Assembly: GCA_020720965.1 (NCBI GenBank)
Contig: DYNS01000007.1
Span: forward strand, 1 to 23,183
Source: Anaerolinea sp.
GTDB taxonomy: Bacteria; Chloroflexota; Anaerolineae; Anaerolineales; Villigracilaceae
Direction: 5' to 3'
DNA: 23,183 nt
Positions 8,034-15,451 of this stretch are shown piece by piece (within the stretch, counting starts at the first letter, position 1; each line of letters starts with the position of its first letter). The position numbers and the translations under genes are program-made. The notes beneath the pieces are model-generated. The model searched no databases, was not told the DNA's origin, and saw only the letters and a list, made by a program, of their open reading frames with translations.

Positions 8034-9773
8034 TTACTCTATCCCCAATCCCTGACGCTCGCGGGTGCTGCGGATAAAATCGCGTACTAATTTTTGCGGG
8101 TGCGGCTCGGAACTTCCCATAATGAGGTAGCCCGGCGCCCAAAAGTCTTTGGATGGGTTATCTTTGGCGTAGCGAGGAAAGTCGGCAAAGAGTTTTTCGG
8201 AGGTTTGCTGACGGATGATTCTCATAATGTAGCCTGGCGCGGTGGAGGGCGGTACGCGCAAGACCCACTGTAGATAGTCCGGGCGGACGGCGATGTATTC
8301 CAGCCTCCAGCCAAAGGCAATGCAAACCTGCGGAACCCAGCTGTTGAGACGGTCGGCGGCATCGCCAATGAGGTGGTGAGTGTCGAAGCGCGGGACGAGC
8401 AAACAGGCGTATGCCAGGTTTGCCATTGCGGGGGAGGCGGGTTCTAATAAAATTCGGTGGGCAACCTGCGTAACCGATTCGGCGACATTTTGGCGGCGGG
8501 TTTCCATAAGCGAGGGGTCTTTTACGGTCTGTTTGCGGGTGACTGCCAGGTCTTCGGGCAGGTTGAGGGAGTCGGTTTCGTCCATGGCGGGCAGGGGGCG
8601 GGAGAGGGTTTCCACTTCCTGCATTTTGGCTGCCAGGGTTTCATCCATCGCCGGGATGTGGCGGCGCAGGGTATCGCGCCGGATGGGGGGCGAACTTTCC
8701 TGGCTGAAGACCGGTATGGGGTTGGAAGGGGCTTCCAACTGATGCGGCGGGGCGGTGACGGGTTCGTCTGTGGGGCTGCGGAAGTTCGGCGCGGGGACTT
8801 CCCAGGGCATGGGCAGGGCGCTGCGCCCGGAAGGGACGGGCGGGGGAACTTCTCCGAGCAGGTCCGAGAAGGTGGGAAGCAGGTCTTCTTCCGGGCTTGG
8901 CAGGGCGGGGTCTTCTGTCAGGGGCAAAAAGGGCGGCAGGTTTCCGCTGGCGTTGGGGGCGATGTCTGGCGGGGTTTCGGTGAGGTTCTTGATGAGTTTG
9001 TTGGCTTGGGAGCGGATGGTGCTGAAGGGGGTTTCGCCGTCAAAGACCAGGGCTAAAATCATGCTGGCAGAGAGTTTGCGGGCGTATAAAACGTGTTGGG
9101 CTTCGGTGGCTTGCAACCGAATGAAGCGCAGCAGGTCGCTGTCGTTTTCTCTGTCCCAGTAACGGTTGATAGATTGGGAAAGTTCTTGCGCCGCTTCGCG
9201 GGAGAGCTGCCCGGCGTATGCCCAGAGTTCGTTTTCGCGGGTGATGAGGGCGGCTTGGGCGGATGATTCCAGAGTGAGGCGGGTGAGGTGTTGGGCGGCG
9301 CGGCTTACGTCTGTTATCCACACCATGCGGGATGTTTCTGCCAGGCTGCGGGGGGCCTTTTCCACTTTGGGCGAGGCGGGCAGGGGCGCGGCGGTGGGGC
9401 GGGTGAGCATCTGTTGCAGGCGTTCTTGCAGGGCGGGTACAAGCAGGGGCTTGGTAAAAGTCGCCGCAAAGGTGAGTTCCCCGCTGTTTATTTCCTGTTG
9501 TGGGCGGCGGATGAGGACGAATTGCACATCCGCCTTGATTTGTTGCAGAGCAAAGCAAATATCGCGCACCGAAAGGTCTATGTCTTCCAATTCGCCATCC
9601 AGCAGGGCGATGGGGCAGTTGCTGCGGCGCAGGTAATGAATGGCTTCGGAGAAGTCGGAGGTGGCGAAGACCTCAAATTGCGAGGCATCCAATCCTTTTT
9701 TAAGGAGTGCGCCCAGGTTGGGAAGGGGAGAAACGACCAGCAACGGGGTTGTCATACATTTTGAGTTTATCAT
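8034..9773 (-). CDS. Pseudo-receiver / roadblock-like / inactive IS200-type transposase domain fusion protein
   Basis: A 579-residue soluble protein. Residues 10-123 resemble a response-regulator receiver: D59 (ALLDGEL) and K108 (FTKP) are kept, but the acidic pair after strand 1 is lost (LLVVSPLPN), so phosphorylation is doubtful. Residues about 150-263 look like a roadblock/LC7 domain (ALITRENELWAYAGQLS, LLRFIRL, LALVFDGETPFSTIRSQAN). A Pro/Ser-rich linker follows to about 445. Residues 450-572 match the fold order of IS200/IS605 Y1 transposases: LAYACLLVPRF, the beta strand before the HUH motif, RVPPS, FWAPGYLI and a last helix VRDFIRST. The HUH motif D-H-x-H reads D499-Y-L-Q502, and the helix tyrosine is F566, so it cannot cut DNA by the known chemistry and may only bind nucleic acid. 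The start is not firm: M7 at 9755 is an alternative; M1 is favoured by TACAAA 7 bp upstream. Confidence 0.72.
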   Translation of the reverse strand: MINSKCMTTPLLVVSPLPNLGALLKKGLDASQFEVFATSDFSEAIHYLRRSNCPIALLDGELEDIDLSVRDICFALQQIKADVQFVLIRRPQQEINSGELTFAATFTKPLLVPALQERLQQMLTRPTAAPLPASPKVEKAPRSLAETSRMVWITDVSRAAQHLTRLTLESSAQAALITRENELWAYAGQLSREAAQELSQSINRYWDRENDSDLLRFIRLQATEAQHVLYARKLSASMILALVFDGETPFSTIRSQANKLIKNLTETPPDIAPNASGNLPPFLPLTEDPALPSPEEDLLPTFSDLLGEVPPPVPSGRSALPMPWEVPAPNFRSPTDEPVTAPPHQLEAPSNPIPVFSQESSPPIRRDTLRRHIPAMDETLAAKMQEVETLSRPLPAMDETDSLNLPEDLAVTRKQTVKDPSLMETRRQNVAESVTQVAHRILLEPASPAMANLAYACLLVPRFDTHHLIGDAADRLNSWVPQVCIAFGWRLEYIAVRPDYLQWVLRVPPSTAPGYIMRIIRQQTSEKLFADFPRYAKDNPSKDFWAPGYLIMGSSEPHPQKLVRDFIRSTRERQGLGIE

Positions 9774-9780
9774 GCTGCGA

Positions 9781-9786
9781 TTTGTA
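9781..9786 (-). promoter_or_regulatory. Putative -10 of the signalling fusion gene (leaderless type)
   Basis: TACAAA ends 7 bp before the first ATG (9773), which has no Shine-Dalgarno sequence. No clear -35 was found. Confidence 0.35.
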
Positions 9787-9841
9787 GCACAAGCGCAGGG
9801 GCGAGGCGAAACATTTCAAATTCCGGTCAGTTGGTGGCAAA

Positions 9842-9864
9842 TAAAAAGCCGCCTTGCGGCGGCT
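9842..9864 (-). terminator. Terminator of the small membrane protein gene
   Basis: On the minus strand AGCCGCC-gcaa-GGCGGCT (7-bp stem, 4-nt loop) is followed by a TTTTTAT run. It begins 7 bp downstream of the stop at 9871. Confidence 0.85.
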
Positions 9865-9870
9865 GGAATT

Positions 9871-10164
9871 TTACGCGGCAGGCGGGAGTGGTCCCCCATA
9901 CACGGCTTCTGCCGGTTTGTTTCGCAGGGTTACAAACCCCACCACGACGGGAATGCCAACTGCAATAACGCCCACGCACAGCATCCCAATCCCGGTGGCG
10001 ATGGCGGCGGTGGGGTCGCTGCTTCCGCCGATGTCAATATCTGCGCCGGGGATGCCCCCCACAACGGCGAACATGCCTCCCATGCACAGGCTTAGGCAGC
10101 CCGGCAAGCCACAGCAAAGGGCGGTGCCAACGGTGGCAATCAATCCAACTTGTCTTTTATCCAT
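9871..10164 (-). CDS. Small cysteine-rich membrane protein of unknown function
   Basis: A 97-residue protein with two hydrophobic segments, about 6-37 and 52-78, separated by a short acidic/glycine loop (GADIDIGGSSDP). The first segment holds four cysteines in the pattern CCGLPGCLSLC; one more is in the second. The tail is short and proline-rich. I do not recognise a family; the layout suggests a small inner-membrane protein. The ATG at 10164 is chosen over the one at 10176 because GGAGGA, which overlaps that earlier ATG, stands 5-8 bp before it as a ribosome binding site. It has its own promoter and terminator, so it is a one-gene transcript. Confidence 0.7.
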   Translation of the reverse strand: MDKRQVGLIATVGTALCCGLPGCLSLCMGGMFAVVGGIPGADIDIGGSSDPTAAIATGIGMLCVGVIAVGIPVVVGFVTLRNKPAEAVYGGPLPPAA

Positions 10165-10201
10165 ATCTTCCTCCATGTCATCTCATCGGTTAATTTGTTT
10201 C

Positions 10202-10230
10202 AGTATACCGGGGAATAAAATCAAAAACAA
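10202..10230 (-). promoter_or_regulatory. Sigma70-type promoter of the small membrane protein
   Basis: TTGTTT (10230-10225), a 17-bp spacer and TATACT (10207-10202) on the minus strand, giving a leader of roughly 30 nt before the ATG at 10164. Confidence 0.65.
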
Positions 10231-10253
10231 TTCCATCTTCGTAACGGTCTTTT

Positions 10254-10273
10254 GGGTTAACAACCCTTAACCC
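10254..10273. repeat. Inverted repeat in the divergent intergenic region
   Basis: GGGTTAA-caaccc-TTAACCC, 7-bp arms with a 6-bp spacer; an alternative shorter pairing GGGTT-aac-AACCC overlaps it. It lies between the two divergent promoters and could be an operator. No regulator can be named. Confidence 0.4.
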
Positions 10274-10304
10274 AGTCTTTCCACACCCTTAACACAGGGG
10301 GATT

Positions 10305-10310
10305 TATACT
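10305..10310 (+). promoter_or_regulatory. Putative -10 of the CBS-like/GAF gene
   Basis: TATACT ends 10 bp before the ATG at 10321, which has no ribosome binding site. The transcript would have a leader of at most a few bases. The -35 is not recognisable. Confidence 0.45.
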
Positions 10311-10320
10311 CCAACCCGTC

Positions 10321-11355
10321 ATGGAAAAAGCCTCCCCCCTCTTTGCCCCTGCCACTTCCCTGCGCGGCGCTTTGCCGGTTTATACCCCGGTTTGCCTGGC
10401 AGACTTAACCGTCTCCGAGTCGCAGGTGGCGAGCGAAACTCTTACCGAGCATGTGGTGCAAATGTTCCAATCCCGTGCCGACCTGCCGGGGGTACTCATC
10501 ATCAAAAACGGCAAGGTGAACGGGGTGTTGCCGCGTAGCAAACTGTTTGAGCATTTGGGGCGCATGTACGGGGTAGAATTGTTTTTACGAAAACCGGTCA
10601 GCGCCCTCAACAAGTTTATAGACACCTCCTTCTTTGCCCTGCCAGAAGAGAGCCGGGTGGATGACGCGGTGCGCTCCGCCCTGGCGCGCCCCTCCGCCAA
10701 CATCTACGACCCGATTGTCGTCACCAGTGAAACCGGCGTTTCCAACCTGGTGGATTTACACACCCTCCTGCTGGCGCAATCCCGCGCCCTGGCAGCCAGC
10801 AACCGGGTGGTAGATTCGCTCCGCGAAATGGATTACGCCATTCAACATTCCCCCAACCGTCAAGCCCTCTTTTACCAAATTTTAGACGCGCTGGAGCAGG
10901 TTGTCCCGTATCACAGCGCCTCGGTTTTGCTCAAACGCGAAAGTGAACTGCATATCGAAGTCACACGCGGGCGCGCCTCCCTCGGCGGCATGGTCAGCCT
11001 GAAGGGCGAAGTGAAAAAGAGCGGCATTTATCACTCCCTTACCAAAATGCGCCAACCCCTCTGCCTAAACGATGTGAGCAAAGTACCAGAGTGGGATTAC
11101 TTCCGTCATCTGGGGCAGCCCCGCGCCTGGATGGGCATTGGCTTGTTTGACGAAAAACAGACTCTCGGTTTGCTTTCCGTCTCCCGCCAAACTCTCACCC
11201 CCTTCAGCGCCTACGAGCGTAGCATTGCCTCCGCTTTTGCGGAGAGGCTGGGCAAGGCGCTTTTGCAAGATTCTCCCCCGCCTAAAAAGAAGAAATTGAA
11301 AAAGAAGCGCGAAGAAGAAAGTGGTGACACAAACGAAAACAGCGGGACGGTTTAA
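10321..11355 (+). CDS. CBS-like plus GAF domain protein with lysine-rich tail
   Basis: A 344-residue soluble protein. Residues about 20-155 look like a tandem CBS-type sensory module (DLPGVLIIKNGKVNGVLPRS, FEHLGRMYGVELFLRKPVSAL, then VTSETGVSNLVDL), an arrangement seen at the N-terminus of many bacterial signalling proteins. A helical linker (about 155-185) leads to a GAF domain (about 186-317; ALFYQILDALEQVVPYHSASVLL, GIGLFDEKQTLGLLSVSR). The protein ends in a highly charged tail (PPPKKKKLKKKREEE). No GGDEF, kinase, phosphatase or DNA-binding domain follows, so it is a sensor or scaffold that must act on a partner; ligand unknown. The last codons and stop form one arm of the terminator. Confidence 0.78.
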   Translation: MEKASPLFAPATSLRGALPVYTPVCLADLTVSESQVASETLTEHVVQMFQSRADLPGVLIIKNGKVNGVLPRSKLFEHLGRMYGVELFLRKPVSALNKFIDTSFFALPEESRVDDAVRSALARPSANIYDPIVVTSETGVSNLVDLHTLLLAQSRALAASNRVVDSLREMDYAIQHSPNRQALFYQILDALEQVVPYHSASVLLKRESELHIEVTRGRASLGGMVSLKGEVKKSGIYHSLTKMRQPLCLNDVSKVPEWDYFRHLGQPRAWMGIGLFDEKQTLGLLSVSRQTLTPFSAYERSIASAFAERLGKALLQDSPPPKKKKLKKKREEESGDTNENSGTV

Positions 11356-11374
11356 GAAAAACCGCCCCGCTGTT
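11338..11374. terminator. Terminator hairpin shared by convergent genes, overlapping a stop codon
   Basis: Arms 11338-11353 (AACAGCGGGACGGTTT) and 11359-11374 pair with one A/C mismatch over 16 positions, loop of 5. The TAA stop of the upstream plus-strand gene (11353-11355) straddles arm and loop. On the minus strand the hairpin is followed by TTTTCGTTT, which suits termination of pheST; on the plus strand the T-run is weaker. Confidence 0.8.
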
Positions 11375-11387
11375 GCTTGTTGCCGTT

Positions 11388-13922
11388 TTATGAGCGCAGT
11401 TTTGCGCCTGTTTCATTTTCCAACCGCCGCACAATCCGGTTGCGAATTTGAGCGGAATCTTTATCGGTTAGCGTCCCTTCGGGCGAACGGTACACCAGAG
11501 CATAGGCAAGGCTCTTTTTGCCTGCCCCAATTTGCTCCCCACGAAACACATCAAACAGACGCACTTCCTCCAGCATTTTGCCGCCGGTCTGCCGGATGAG
11601 CGCCTCCACTTTTTCGGCGGGGGTGTCTTCTTCCACAATCAGGGCAATGTCTTCGTAGATGGGCGGGTATTCGCTCACCGCTTGTAGGGGGTATCCGCCG
11701 GGCAGGGCGTGGAGGATGGCTTCCAGGTCCAGGTCGGCGGCGAGCATGGGGGCGCTGAAGTCGTAGTTTTCTTGTACCAGGGGGTGCAGTTCGCCAAAAA
11801 CGCCCAGGGTGGTTTCTGCCATTTTGACGGCGGCGCATTTGCCGGGGTGGTAGGTGGGGTTTTCTGCTGGGGCGTAGGTGATGTTGAGGTGCAGAACGCC
11901 AAAGAGGGCTTCCAGAATGCCTTTCAGGTCGTAGAAATCCAGTTTGGCGGCGGGTTTTTCATCCCAGCCGTTGGGGTAGCGTTTTCCGCTGAGGCTGATT
12001 GCCAGGCGGCGCGGTTCGGCGGGCAGGTCGCCGGTTTGAGGCAGGTAGATGGCGCCGATTTCAAAGAGGGCGAGGGTTTCACGCAGGCGGTTGTTCTTTT
12101 CGGCAATGCCGAGCAGGGAGGCGAGCAGGCTACGGCGCAGGACTCGCTTTTCGGGGGCGATGGGGTTGGCGAGGCGGACGTATTCGGTATGCGGCGTTGG
12201 GAGGTTGGAGGGCAGGAGTTTGGCTTCCACTTCCGGCGAGGTCATGCGGTAGGTGATGACTTCTTGCAAGCCCAAGCCTGCCAGCAGGTTGCGAATTTTT
12301 TCTTCGGCTTCCAGGCTGGGGTTGCCGCGTTGGGGGGGCAGGGGGTCTGCCAGGCGGGTTTCGGGGATGTTGTCGTAGCCGTAGAGCCGGGCAATTTCTT
12401 CCATCACATCGGCAATGCCGGTGATGCCTTCGCCGATGTCCATCCGAAACGGGGGCGGGGTGACGACCAGGGTTTCGACTTCTGAGGAACGAATTTCACA
12501 TTGAAATTCCAGCCCTTCCAGCAGAGTTTTGGCTTGCGGGAGGGGGATTTGGATTCCGAGGGCGCGGCGGATGTCTTGGGATGTGATGTGGATGGTAGGA
12601 GTGTGGGGCGGTTGTGGGTATTCGTCCACCGTGTCGGGGGCAATTTGCCCGCCACTCCATTGCTGCATCCAGTACAGGCAGCGGCGCAGTCCTTCTTCTG
12701 CCAGGGAGGGGTGTACGCCGCGGGAGAATCGGTAGGATGCCTCGGAGGGGAGGTTGTGTTGGTTGGCGGTTTTGCGGATGTTGATGAAGTTCCAGGCGGC
12801 GGCTTCCAGCAGGATGTCGGCGGTGTGGTCGTTAATTTCGCTTTCTGCGCCGCCCATTACGCCTGCCAGCGAGAGAGCGCCGTGTTCGTCACAGACCAGG
12901 ACGTTGGTTTCGGTCAGTTTGCGGGTAACACCATCCAGAGTGAGGAGGGTTTCGCCGGGGGTGGCGGTGCGGGTGAGGATGGTGATGGGTGTTCCGGCGG
13001 CGCGTTGTTGCAAAATGGAATGGTCGAAGGCGTGCAGGGGTTGCCCAATTTCTAACATGGTGTAGTTGGTGGCATCCACAATATTGCTGATGGGGCGCAT
13101 TCCGCACAGGCGCAGGCGGCGCTGCACCCAATAGGGGCTGGGGCGCATGGTGACGCCGCGTATTAAGCCCGCCATGAAGCGCGAGTTGAGAGCGGGGTCG
13201 CCAATGCGGATGTGGAGCCTGCCCCCGATGGCTTCTCCACCGGTTTGCAAGGGGGATTGGGGCTTTTTCATCTGCCGTCCGGTGAGAGCTGCCAGTTCCC
13301 GCGCAATGCCCATGACGGAGGTGTTGCGGGCGTGATTGGGCAGGATGCTGATTTCCAGCACCGCATCTCCCATGTAGTCTGTCAGCGGGGTTCCGGCTTG
13401 GGCATCTTCATCCAGGAAGATAACGCCCTCGTGTTCTTCGCTGATTCCGAGCTCCTTTTCCGAGCAGACCATGGAGTAGGATTCTACGCCGCGAATTTTG
13501 GCGCGTTTGAGGGTGGTGAGGCTTAACCCTTCGGCGTGCCCATCGTAGATGGTGGCTCCTTCTTTGGCGTAGGCAACTTTGATGGGTTGGGGCAGGGTTC
13601 CCTGTCCCTTGTAGGGGTGCAGGTTGGGTGCGCCGGTGAGAACGGTGTGTAGTTTTTCGCCGTCAAAAAGTTCGCAAAGGGTGAGGCGGTCGGCGTTGGG
13701 GTGTGGGTTTACGGCGCGGATTTCTGCCACGACAATTTTTTCTTTGTCCCAGGCAATGCCAGAGACTTTGAAGCCATGGTCGTCCCGGTCTGGCAGGGGC
13801 AGCCCGGCAAAGCGGATGTCATCAATTTCCAGCCCGGCAGCGGTGAGCAGGCGGGCGACTTCGACAACGGGGATGTCGTCTATTTGCACAAATTCGTTAA
13901 TCCAGGAAAGAGGAAGTTTCAT
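11388..13922 (-). CDS. pheT: Phenylalanine-tRNA ligase beta subunit
   Basis: An 844-residue beta chain of the (alpha-beta)2 enzyme that charges tRNA-Phe. Domains in order: N-terminal MKLPLSWINEFV; OB-fold tRNA-binding domain (about 40-155; IRAVNPHPNADRLTLCEL); B3/B4 editing region (about 210-380; MRPISNIVDATNYTMLEIGQPLHAFD, shown here across a family-conserved block); B5 (about 430-510; FRMDIGEGITGIADVMEEI, LYGYDNIPET); catalytic-like core; FDX-ACB anticodon-binding domain at the end (about 750-844; YPPIYEDIALIVEED). The start at 13922 fits the family N-terminus and has GGAG 8 bp upstream; the open frame extends 18 codons further but those residues are not family-like. pheS lies 72 bp upstream and shares the T-box-controlled transcript. 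Confidence 0.97.
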   Translation of the reverse strand: MKLPLSWINEFVQIDDIPVVEVARLLTAAGLEIDDIRFAGLPLPDRDDHGFKVSGIAWDKEKIVVAEIRAVNPHPNADRLTLCELFDGEKLHTVLTGAPNLHPYKGQGTLPQPIKVAYAKEGATIYDGHAEGLSLTTLKRAKIRGVESYSMVCSEKELGISEEHEGVIFLDEDAQAGTPLTDYMGDAVLEISILPNHARNTSVMGIARELAALTGRQMKKPQSPLQTGGEAIGGRLHIRIGDPALNSRFMAGLIRGVTMRPSPYWVQRRLRLCGMRPISNIVDATNYTMLEIGQPLHAFDHSILQQRAAGTPITILTRTATPGETLLTLDGVTRKLTETNVLVCDEHGALSLAGVMGGAESEINDHTADILLEAAAWNFINIRKTANQHNLPSEASYRFSRGVHPSLAEEGLRRCLYWMQQWSGGQIAPDTVDEYPQPPHTPTIHITSQDIRRALGIQIPLPQAKTLLEGLEFQCEIRSSEVETLVVTPPPFRMDIGEGITGIADVMEEIARLYGYDNIPETRLADPLPPQRGNPSLEAEEKIRNLLAGLGLQEVITYRMTSPEVEAKLLPSNLPTPHTEYVRLANPIAPEKRVLRRSLLASLLGIAEKNNRLRETLALFEIGAIYLPQTGDLPAEPRRLAISLSGKRYPNGWDEKPAAKLDFYDLKGILEALFGVLHLNITYAPAENPTYHPGKCAAVKMAETTLGVFGELHPLVQENYDFSAPMLAADLDLEAILHALPGGYPLQAVSEYPPIYEDIALIVEEDTPAEKVEALIRQTGGKMLEEVRLFDVFRGEQIGAGKKSLAYALVYRSPEGTLTDKDSAQIRNRIVRRLENETGAKLRS

Positions 13923-13946
13923 AGGGGGTTCTCCGGGTATCGGTTG

Positions 13947-13980
13947 TTGATTGTTCGGTGTTTGAGCACCGAACAATCAA
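13947..13980. repeat. Perfect 14-bp hairpin between pheS and pheT
   Basis: TTGATTGTTCGGTG (13947-13960), loop TTTGAG, and its exact complement at 13967-13980. No T-run follows on either strand, so it is not a normal intrinsic terminator. It fills about half of the gap between the two cistrons and may stabilise or process the mRNA. Confidence 0.7.
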
Positions 13981-13994
13981 TAACAAAATGACGC

Positions 13995-15056
13995 TTAAAA
14001 CTGTTCCAAAAAGCGCATGTCGTTACCCCATAGGTAACGAATATCGGTAATTTTGTGGCGTAGCATCAGTTGGCGTTCTGGTCCCATGCCGAAGGCGAAC
14101 CCGCTGTAAACTGCCGGGTCGTAGCCGCCATTTTGCAGCACGGTTGGGTGAACCATGCCGCAGCCGAGGATTTCTAGCCAGCCGGACTTTTTGCAAACGC
14201 CACAGCCTTTTCCGCCGCAGACGAAGCATTCCACGTCCATCTCTGCGCTGGGTTCGGTGAAGGGGAAGTAGGAGGCGCGGAAGCGGGTTTTGGCGCTGCG
14301 CCCAAACATGCGCCGCACAAATTCTGCCAGGGTGCCTTTCAGGTCGCCGAAGGTGATGTTTTTGCCCACGACCAAACCTTCCACCTGGTTAAACTGCACC
14401 TCCGAGCGGGAGGTGATTTGCTCGAAGCGGTACACCATCCCTGGCAGGGCAATCCGAATTTCTGGCGGGTTTGGGGGGTTCTCGGCGGCGAATTGTCGCA
14501 TGGCGCGAATTTGCCCCGGTGAGGTGTGAGTCCGCAGCACCTGACGCTCGGCTTCTTCGGTGACTCCGGTTTCGATGTAGAAGGTGTCTTGCATTTCGCG
14601 GGCGGGGTGATAGGGCGGGATGTTGAGCAGTTGGAAGTTGTATTCGTCACTTTCCACCTCGCGGGAGGTATAAACCTGAAAGCCCATCTCACCCAGGATG
14701 GAGAGAATGCGCCGCAGGTTTTGGGTGGCGGGGTGTAGCCTTCCCTGGCGGAGCGGTCTGCCGGGCAGGGTTACATCCAACCGCTCGGAGGCAAGTGACT
14801 TTTGCAGGGCGGCTTGCTTTACTTCCTCGGCTTTTTGGGCAAAGGCGCTTTCTATGGCGAGTTTGACCTGGTTGGCGCGTTGCCCCACGAGGGGGCGTTC
14901 TTCCTTGCTGAGAGCGCCCATCTGACTAAAGACGCTCATCACCGGCGCGGAGCGCCCCATGTTGGCGATTCGCCAGGCTTCCAGTGCGGCTTCGTCCTGA
15001 ATGTTTGCCAGCGCCGCAAGGGCTTCTTCTTCGATTTGTGCTAACTTTTGTAGCAT
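13995..15056 (-). CDS. pheS: Phenylalanine-tRNA ligase alpha subunit
   Basis: A 353-residue catalytic alpha chain that activates phenylalanine with ATP and loads tRNA-Phe. Residues 1-95 form the helical N-terminal arm. The class II core follows: motif 2 region GMVYRFEQITSRSEVQFNQ and VEGLVVG, FRASYFPFTEPSAEMDV, and motif 3 in GFAFGMGPERQLMLRH. In place of the usual D-x-T-H...FHQ the sequence has T-S-R-S-E...FNQ, a variant form. An inserted C-x2-C-x4-C-x2-C ribbon (CFVCGGKGCGVC) before GWLEILGCGMVHP probably binds zinc, as in many bacterial PheS. The ATG at 15056 has GGAGGT 4 bp upstream. Expression is controlled by the T-box leader upstream. Confidence 0.97.
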   Translation of the reverse strand: MLQKLAQIEEEALAALANIQDEAALEAWRIANMGRSAPVMSVFSQMGALSKEERPLVGQRANQVKLAIESAFAQKAEEVKQAALQKSLASERLDVTLPGRPLRQGRLHPATQNLRRILSILGEMGFQVYTSREVESDEYNFQLLNIPPYHPAREMQDTFYIETGVTEEAERQVLRTHTSPGQIRAMRQFAAENPPNPPEIRIALPGMVYRFEQITSRSEVQFNQVEGLVVGKNITFGDLKGTLAEFVRRMFGRSAKTRFRASYFPFTEPSAEMDVECFVCGGKGCGVCKKSGWLEILGCGMVHPTVLQNGGYDPAVYSGFAFGMGPERQLMLRHKITDIRYLWGNDMRFLEQF

Positions 15057-15131
15057 TACAACCTCCGGGATGGGTTATTGGGGACTAGAGAGTAGAGTTT
15101 GGTTATTTGACTACTGGACCGATAATTACAA

Positions 15132-15169
15132 CAAAAAACCTCCTGCCCCTTGCATTGGGACGAGAGGTT
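15132..15169 (-). terminator. Regulated terminator of the T-box leader
   Basis: On the minus strand AACCTC...GAGGTT, with an inner GTCCC/GGGGC pairing, followed by TTTT. Its 5' part competes with the T-box antiterminator at 15177-15190. Confidence 0.88.
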
Positions 15170-15394
15170 TTGGTCTCGCGGTACCACCCAAATTACCGCT
15201 TGCGCGGTCACTTTGCGTCCCCGCTAACGGGGGGAAGGCGGTTTGGATTAGTGCGGAGGAGGCTCCGGTTCATCGAAACGGCTCGCGGGCGAACTTCGGT
15301 TGGGGCGGCGGGGCAGTCCTTTCAGCCTGGGGATTGCTTCTCTGGCAGCCGCACAGCAACGTACTTTTCCCGGTCTGTGCCTGTTGGTATGGCG
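15132..15394 (-). ncRNA. T-box leader (tRNA-Phe sensing) of pheST
   Basis: Reading the minus strand from the predicted start near 15394: CAGAGA (15344-15339) and GGCTGAAAG (15327-15319) match the conserved distal stem I elements; GAAG-TTC-GCCC places a Phe codon UUC (15293-15291) in the specifier position and is followed by the usual GAGC; the T-box sequence TGGGTGGTACCGCG is at 15190-15177; a terminator hairpin ends in TTTTTT. T-boxes bind their cognate tRNA, and uncharged tRNA-Phe would favour the antiterminator and allow pheST transcription. The codon agrees with the genes downstream, which makes the call strong. Confidence 0.95.
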
Positions 15395-15400
15395 CGGGTA

Positions 15401-15428
15401 ATTATCGCCAAAATGAGGGGGGTGTCAA
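15401..15428 (-). promoter_or_regulatory. Sigma70-type promoter of the pheST operon
   Basis: TTGACA (15428-15423), 16-bp spacer, GATAAT (15406-15401) on the minus strand. It starts about 24 bp after the stop of the upstream glycosyltransferase gene and places the transcript start just before T-box stem I. Confidence 0.85.
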
Positions 15429-15451
15429 GGTGTGTGGAGGGGAGATTTTTG

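Noticed and set aside
8034..8424. An IS200/IS605 insertion sequence
   Set aside because: The Y1-like part is an in-frame domain with lost catalytic residues; no separate start, no TnpB and no subterminal hairpins at expected ends were seen.
10174..10176. ATG at 10176 as start of the small membrane protein
   Set aside because: This ATG overlaps the GGAGGA that serves as ribosome binding site for the ATG at 10164, and has none of its own.
13947..13980. Intrinsic terminator between pheS and pheT
   Set aside because: The stem is perfect but no T-run follows on either strand, and pheT has no promoter of its own that I can see.
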